From positions 68,103 to 132,102 of the forward strand of contig VXQZ01000020.1 in NCBI GenBank assembly GCA_009838735.1: DNA of 64,000 nucleotides. Reading direction: 5' to 3'. Numbering within the stretch: position 1 is the stretch's first letter; every line of letters begins with the position of its first letter. Both the position numbers and the translations under genes were made by a program. The notes under the pieces are model-generated. The model saw only the letters and a list, made by a program, of their open reading frames with translations. It was not told where the DNA came from and ran no database searches. Source of the stretch: Chloroflexota bacterium (GTDB taxonomy: Bacteria > Chloroflexota > Dehalococcoidia > Bin125). Shown piece by piece: positions 60,663 through 64,000 of this stretch.

Positions 60663-61979
60663 CTAGGTCACCATTCGACGGACGATCTCGTACGTGAGCT
60701 CGACGCCCATGTTGAAGTTTTCGAGCGTCATGTGCTCGTCGTTGCCGTGGAATCCGGCGGCTTCTTCGGGACTGAGCAGGACGGGGATGAAGCCGTAGGC
60801 GGGGATTCCCTGCTGCCTGAGGAAGCGGTTGTCGGTACCGCCGACGCAGGTGGAGGGCACGACCGTGGCGTCCTCGACGGCGTCGTTGACGACGGTTTCA
60901 ATCGTTCGGTACAGCTCGGTGTCCCAATCGACCTCGACTGGCTGCTCCTGGTCCCAGCCTGAGAACTCGACCTCGATTCGGTCGTCGTCGATCACATCAA
61001 TCACCTGCTGACGCCAGTCCTCCCGATCCTGGCCGGGCAGCAGGCGGCAATCGATCGTCGCTTCCGACTTGGCGGGGATCACGTTGGCCTTGATCCCGCT
61101 GTTGATCATCGTCACGTTGAGCGTGTTGATGAACATCGCGTGGGTGCCGGGATGATCGATGACGTGCGCGGCCAACTCTTCGGCATCCTTGACCGGCGGG
61201 ATGTGGCCCTCCTCGATCAGCCGGTCCAGCCAGACCTGGGTCGAGGGCGTGATCGTGACCGGACGCTCCCAGGCGGCCAGCTTGTGCAGCGCGTTGACCA
61301 GGTGGACGGCTGAGTTGTCGTAGTGCGGTCGCGATCCGTGGCCGGGCGTGCCGATCGAGGTCAGCTTGAGCCAGCAGATGTCCTTCTCGTTGGTCGCGAC
61401 CGAGAAGATGTTCGCTTCCTGTCCCATCAGCTGGGTGGAGCCGGAGCCGCCCTCTGAGAGCTCGAACTCGACGTCGACGAGGTCGGGCCGATTCTTGCAG
61501 AGCCACTCCATGCCCCAGACCGAGCCGGCCTCTTCGTCGGGCACGCCGCAGAAGACGAGGTCGCGGGTCAGCGGCGCCTCGGTGCGTTTGAGCATCAGCA
61601 TCGTCATCAGATGCATGATCCCGCAGCCTTTCATGTCGACGGTGCCGCGGCCGTAAATCTTGCCGTCCTCGATGTAACCCTCAAACGCCGGCTTGGTCCA
61701 GTACTCCTCCTCAACCGGAACCACGTCGAGGTGGTTGCAGAGCATCATCGGCCGCTTTGAGCCGTCGCCCCGCAGCCAGGCAAAGATCGCCTCCCGGTTC
61801 GGTTGAATCTCGACGTACTCAACCTCCATCCCCGCCTCAGACAGGATCTTGCCCATCCAGCGAGCCGCCGGCTTCTCGTTCCCCGGAGGGTTGGTCGTGT
61901 CGATCTGCAGATAGTTGACGAAGTAGTCCAGCGCCTCGTCAAACACGGGTTGCCAGTTGATTGTGCCGTTCGTGGTCAT
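60663..61979 (-). CDS. M20-family metallopeptidase (ArgE/DapE/carboxypeptidase G2-like)
   Basis: This is a 438-residue zinc hydrolase. Metal and catalytic positions are visible in LCNHLDVVPV (His and Asp of the first motif), GRGTVDMKGCG (bridging Asp), GVPDEEAGS (catalytic Glu-Glu) and FHGNDEHMTL near the C-terminus (final His). The dimerisation insert with GTPGHGSRPH is present. It removes acyl or amino groups from peptides or amino acids. GGAGA precedes the ATG by 7 nt. It is divergent from the helicase gene. Confidence 0.92.
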   Translation of the reverse strand: MTTNGTINWQPVFDEALDYFVNYLQIDTTNPPGNEKPAARWMGKILSEAGMEVEYVEIQPNREAIFAWLRGDGSKRPMMLCNHLDVVPVEEEYWTKPAFEGYIEDGKIYGRGTVDMKGCGIMHLMTMLMLKRTEAPLTRDLVFCGVPDEEAGSVWGMEWLCKNRPDLVDVEFELSEGGSGSTQLMGQEANIFSVATNEKDICWLKLTSIGTPGHGSRPHYDNSAVHLVNALHKLAAWERPVTITPSTQVWLDRLIEEGHIPPVKDAEELAAHVIDHPGTHAMFINTLNVTMINSGIKANVIPAKSEATIDCRLLPGQDREDWRQQVIDVIDDDRIEVEFSGWDQEQPVEVDWDTELYRTIETVVNDAVEDATVVPSTCVGGTDNRFLRQQGIPAYGFIPVLLSPEEAAGFHGNDEHMTLENFNMGVELTYEIVRRMVT

Positions 61980-62076
61980 CTCAACGTCTCCATCGTCTCT
62001 CAGCCGTACTGTTCGTCAGGTTAACCCTCAGCCGAAGCGCCCCTAGATCCTGGTCCTCCGCTAAGATACGGAACAT

Positions 62077-64000
62077 ATGAGCCAGACCGCCACAACATCC
62101 TCCATCCTCGACGCGTTCCACCCGATGGTTCGGGACTGGTTCGTCGGGCGGTTTGGCGAGCCGACGTATGCGCAGGAGGACGGCTGGCCCGCGATTCGGA
62201 CCGGGGACGACTGCCTGATTGCCGCTCCGACCGGGTCGGGCAAGACGCTGACCGCGTTTCTGGCCGGGATCGATGAGCTGATCCGCGAAGGCGAGTCGGG
62301 CGAGCTGCCCAACGAGGTTCGGATTCTCTACATCTCGCCGCTCAAGGCGCTCTCCAATGACATCCGCCGCAACCTCGAGGAACCGCTGACCGAGATCCGG
62401 CAGCTGGCAGACGAACGCGGCGTGGAGCTGCCCCGGATCCGGATGGGACTTCGCACCGGCGACACGACGCAGGCCGAGCGGCAGGCGATCGTGAAGCGGC
62501 CGCCGCAGATCCTGATCACCACGCCCGAGTCGCTCTACCTAATGCTGACGGCGAAGCGCTCGCGCGAAATCCTGCGCACGGTGCGCACGGTGATCGTCGA
62601 CGAGATTCACGCCGTGGTGCGCGACAAGCGGGGATCGCACCTGTCGCTGACACTGGCGCGGCTCGATCACGTCGCCGAGCAGCGACCGACCCGCATCGGT
62701 CTTTCGGCCACGCAGAAGCCGATGACCGAGATTGCCTCCTTCCTGACCGGGCTGGACGAGTCGGCGCGGCCTTTGCCCTGCCGCATCCTCGACCTCGGAC
62801 ATCGGCGCGAACTGAAGCTCTGGATCGAGACCACCGACGCACCGCTGCAGGCGCTGGCGACGCACGAACACTGGGGCGCGGTCTACGACCGCCTGGCCCA
62901 GCTGATCCTGCAGCATCGGACGACGCTGATCTTCGTCAACCGACGCTCGCTGGCCGAGCGGGTGGCGCACGAGTTAGGCATCCGGGTCGGCAAAGAGCAC
63001 GTCTCAGGGCATCACGGTTCGCTGTCCAAGGAACGCCGCCACATAATGGAACAGCGGCTCAAGAGCGGTGATCTCAAAGCGGTCGTCGCGACGGCGTCGC
63101 TCGAACTGGGCATCGACATCGGTTCGGTCGACCTGGTCTGCCAGATCGGTTCGCCGCGGCGGATTGCCACCTTCCTCCAACGGGTCGGACGTTCCGGCCA
63201 CGCGCTGGGCCTGATCCCGCACGGTGCGCTCTTCCCCACCGCGCTGGACGAGTTGATCGAGTGCGCGGCGATGGTCCGCGCGGTTGAGCGCGGCGATCTC
63301 GACCGCATCTGTCAGCCCTCGGCGCCGATCGAGGTATTGGCGCAGCAGATCGTGGCCGAAGCGGCGGCGGAAGAGGAGTGGAAGGAAGACGAGCTATTCG
63401 GCCTGATGCGCCGCGCCGCGCCCTACGGAGAGCTTGAGCGGTCGGCCTTCGACGACACCATTGATATGCTCGCCACCGGCATCGGCGAGGGTGGCGGACG
63501 CTCCAATCCGCTGTTGCACCGCGACCGGATCAACGGGGTCGTCAAGCCGCGCCGCGCGGCTCGGATGACGGCCATCCTCAACGGCGGCACGATCCCCGAG
63601 ACGGGCGACTACCGCGTGATCAAGGAGCCCGAGGGCGCCTTCATCGGCACGGTCAACGAGGACTTCGCGATTGAGACCGCCGCCGGTGACATCTTCCTGC
63701 TGGGCAGCACCTCGTGGAAGATCCGGCGGGTTGAGAACAAGGGCATCGTCCGGGTCGAGGATGCGCACGGCGCGCCGCCGACGATCCCCTTCTGGCTAGG
63801 TGAAGCGCCCGGCCGCAGCCTCGAACTCTCCGCCGCCGTCGGGGAGTTGCGGCGCGATATCGGAGCGATGGCGGACGACCCTGAGTCGGCCTCGCGCTAC
63901 CTGCAGCGCGAATGCCACATGCAGTCGATCGCCGCCGAGCAGATGGTCGAGTACCTGGCCGAGGCGCAGGAATCGCTGCAGGTCATGCCCTCGGACACCG
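62077..64000 (+). CDS. lhr: Lhr-type ATP-dependent DNA helicase, N-terminal part (runs off window)
   Basis: The open frame covers 641 codons and continues past the edge. It is a superfamily 2 helicase: Walker A APTGSGKT (Lys56), motif II VDEIHAVV (Asp175-His178, DEIH), motif III SATQKP, FVNRRSLAERVAHEL, and the helicase-C block VATASLELGIDIGSVDLVCQIGSPRRIATFLQRVGRSGH. GSHLSLTLARLD after motif II is typical of Lhr. Lhr proteins unwind DNA:RNA hybrids and are linked with repair. There is no ribosome site; TAAGAT lies 9 nt before the ATG. Confidence 0.92.
   Translation, partial: MSQTATTSSILDAFHPMVRDWFVGRFGEPTYAQEDGWPAIRTGDDCLIAAPTGSGKTLTAFLAGIDELIREGESGELPNEVRILYISPLKALSNDIRRNLEEPLTEIRQLADERGVELPRIRMGLRTGDTTQAERQAIVKRPPQILITTPESLYLMLTAKRSREILRTVRTVIVDEIHAVVRDKRGSHLSLTLARLDHVAEQRPTRIGLSATQKPMTEIASFLTGLDESARPLPCRILDLGHRRELKLWIETTDAPLQALATHEHWGAVYDRLAQLILQHRTTLIFVNRRSLAERVAHELGIRVGKEHVSGHHGSLSKERRHIMEQRLKSGDLKAVVATASLELGIDIGSVDLVCQIGSPRRIATFLQRVGRSGHALGLIPHGALFPTALDELIECAAMVRAVERGDLDRICQPSAPIEVLAQQIVAEAAAEEEWKEDELFGLMRRAAPYGELERSAFDDTIDMLATGIGEGGGRSNPLLHRDRINGVVKPRRAARMTAILNGGTIPETGDYRVIKEPEGAFIGTVNEDFAIETAAGDIFLLGSTSWKIRRVENKGIVRVEDAHGAPPTIPFWLGEAPGRSLELSAAVGELRRDIGAMADDPESASRYLQRECHMQSIAAEQMVEYLAEAQESLQVMPSDT

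Overview
The window is GC-rich, densely coded bacterial DNA (about 63% GC judged by eye). It most likely comes from a Chloroflexota lineage, possibly a SAR202/Dehalococcoidia-type or related aerobic heterotroph. The reasons are: a malyl-CoA lyase that resembles the Chloroflexus enzyme along its whole length; seven luciferase-like (LLM) flavin/F420 oxidoreductases in 64 kb; many CoA-thioester enzymes (two enoyl-CoA hydratases, hydroxyacyl-CoA dehydrogenase, an AMACR-like CaiB protein, an AbfT-like CoA-transferase, MFE-2-like SDRs); lipoprotein-type solute binders; and start sites that look leaderless. The lineage is an inference. There is no rRNA or tRNA gene to test it.

Layout. 1-1623: two tandem SDR paralogues, the first cut by the window edge. 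1704-7223: a Zn/Mn ABC importer operon and a CtpE-like P-type ATPase, each with a palindrome upstream. 7220-8278: malyl-CoA lyase (minus strand), then a repeat-rich stretch with one weak gene. 9073-11139: LLM oxidoreductase, phosphoglycerate mutase, HIT protein. 11149-14683: livGFHM ABC importer core. It runs into four minus-strand type-I solute-binding protein genes (14665-21508), one of which encodes two complete binding domains. 21663-25792: two LLM duplicates, enoyl-CoA hydratase, CaiB/AMACR. 25833-31117: YbhN-like flippase, PAP2 enzyme, lipoprotein and a two-component system. 31277-37132: Eis-like acetyltransferase, DapA-like lyase, glycosyltransferase, HAD hydrolase, a RelE-like toxin with an unrecognised partner, aquaporin. 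37223-44323: DUF255 protein, VOC/VOC/PNPOx-like operon, hydratase and dehydrogenase, LLM, DUF433/DUF5615 pair. 44388-50013: DUF2332, alpha/beta hydrolase, two phosphohexomutases flanking an unknown gene. 49991-60604: three more LLM enzymes, PLP aminotransferase, CoA-transferase, DUF488, three tandem HSL-type esterases, a NIPSNAP-like protein. 60663-64000: M20 peptidase and the start of an Lhr-type helicase.

Together the genes suggest a scavenging heterotroph. Many binding proteins feed few permeases, LLM oxygenases and esterases attack organic substrates, and CoA-linked steps carry the products onward. Malyl-CoA lyase may link this to glyoxylate/acetate or propionate metabolism.

The least explained signals are non-coding. 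Two intergenic regions (39371-39480 and 51137-51263) carry arrays of a CGAACA/TGTTCG-like core repeated about every 10 bp. Seven genes have a TANNNT hexamer exactly 6 nt before the ATG, and two of the apparent leaderless promoters overlap head-to-head at 48567-48585. Five convergent gene pairs overlap on a shared CTAG. There are also several palindromic intergenic repeat families, one pair of which shows compensatory stem changes.
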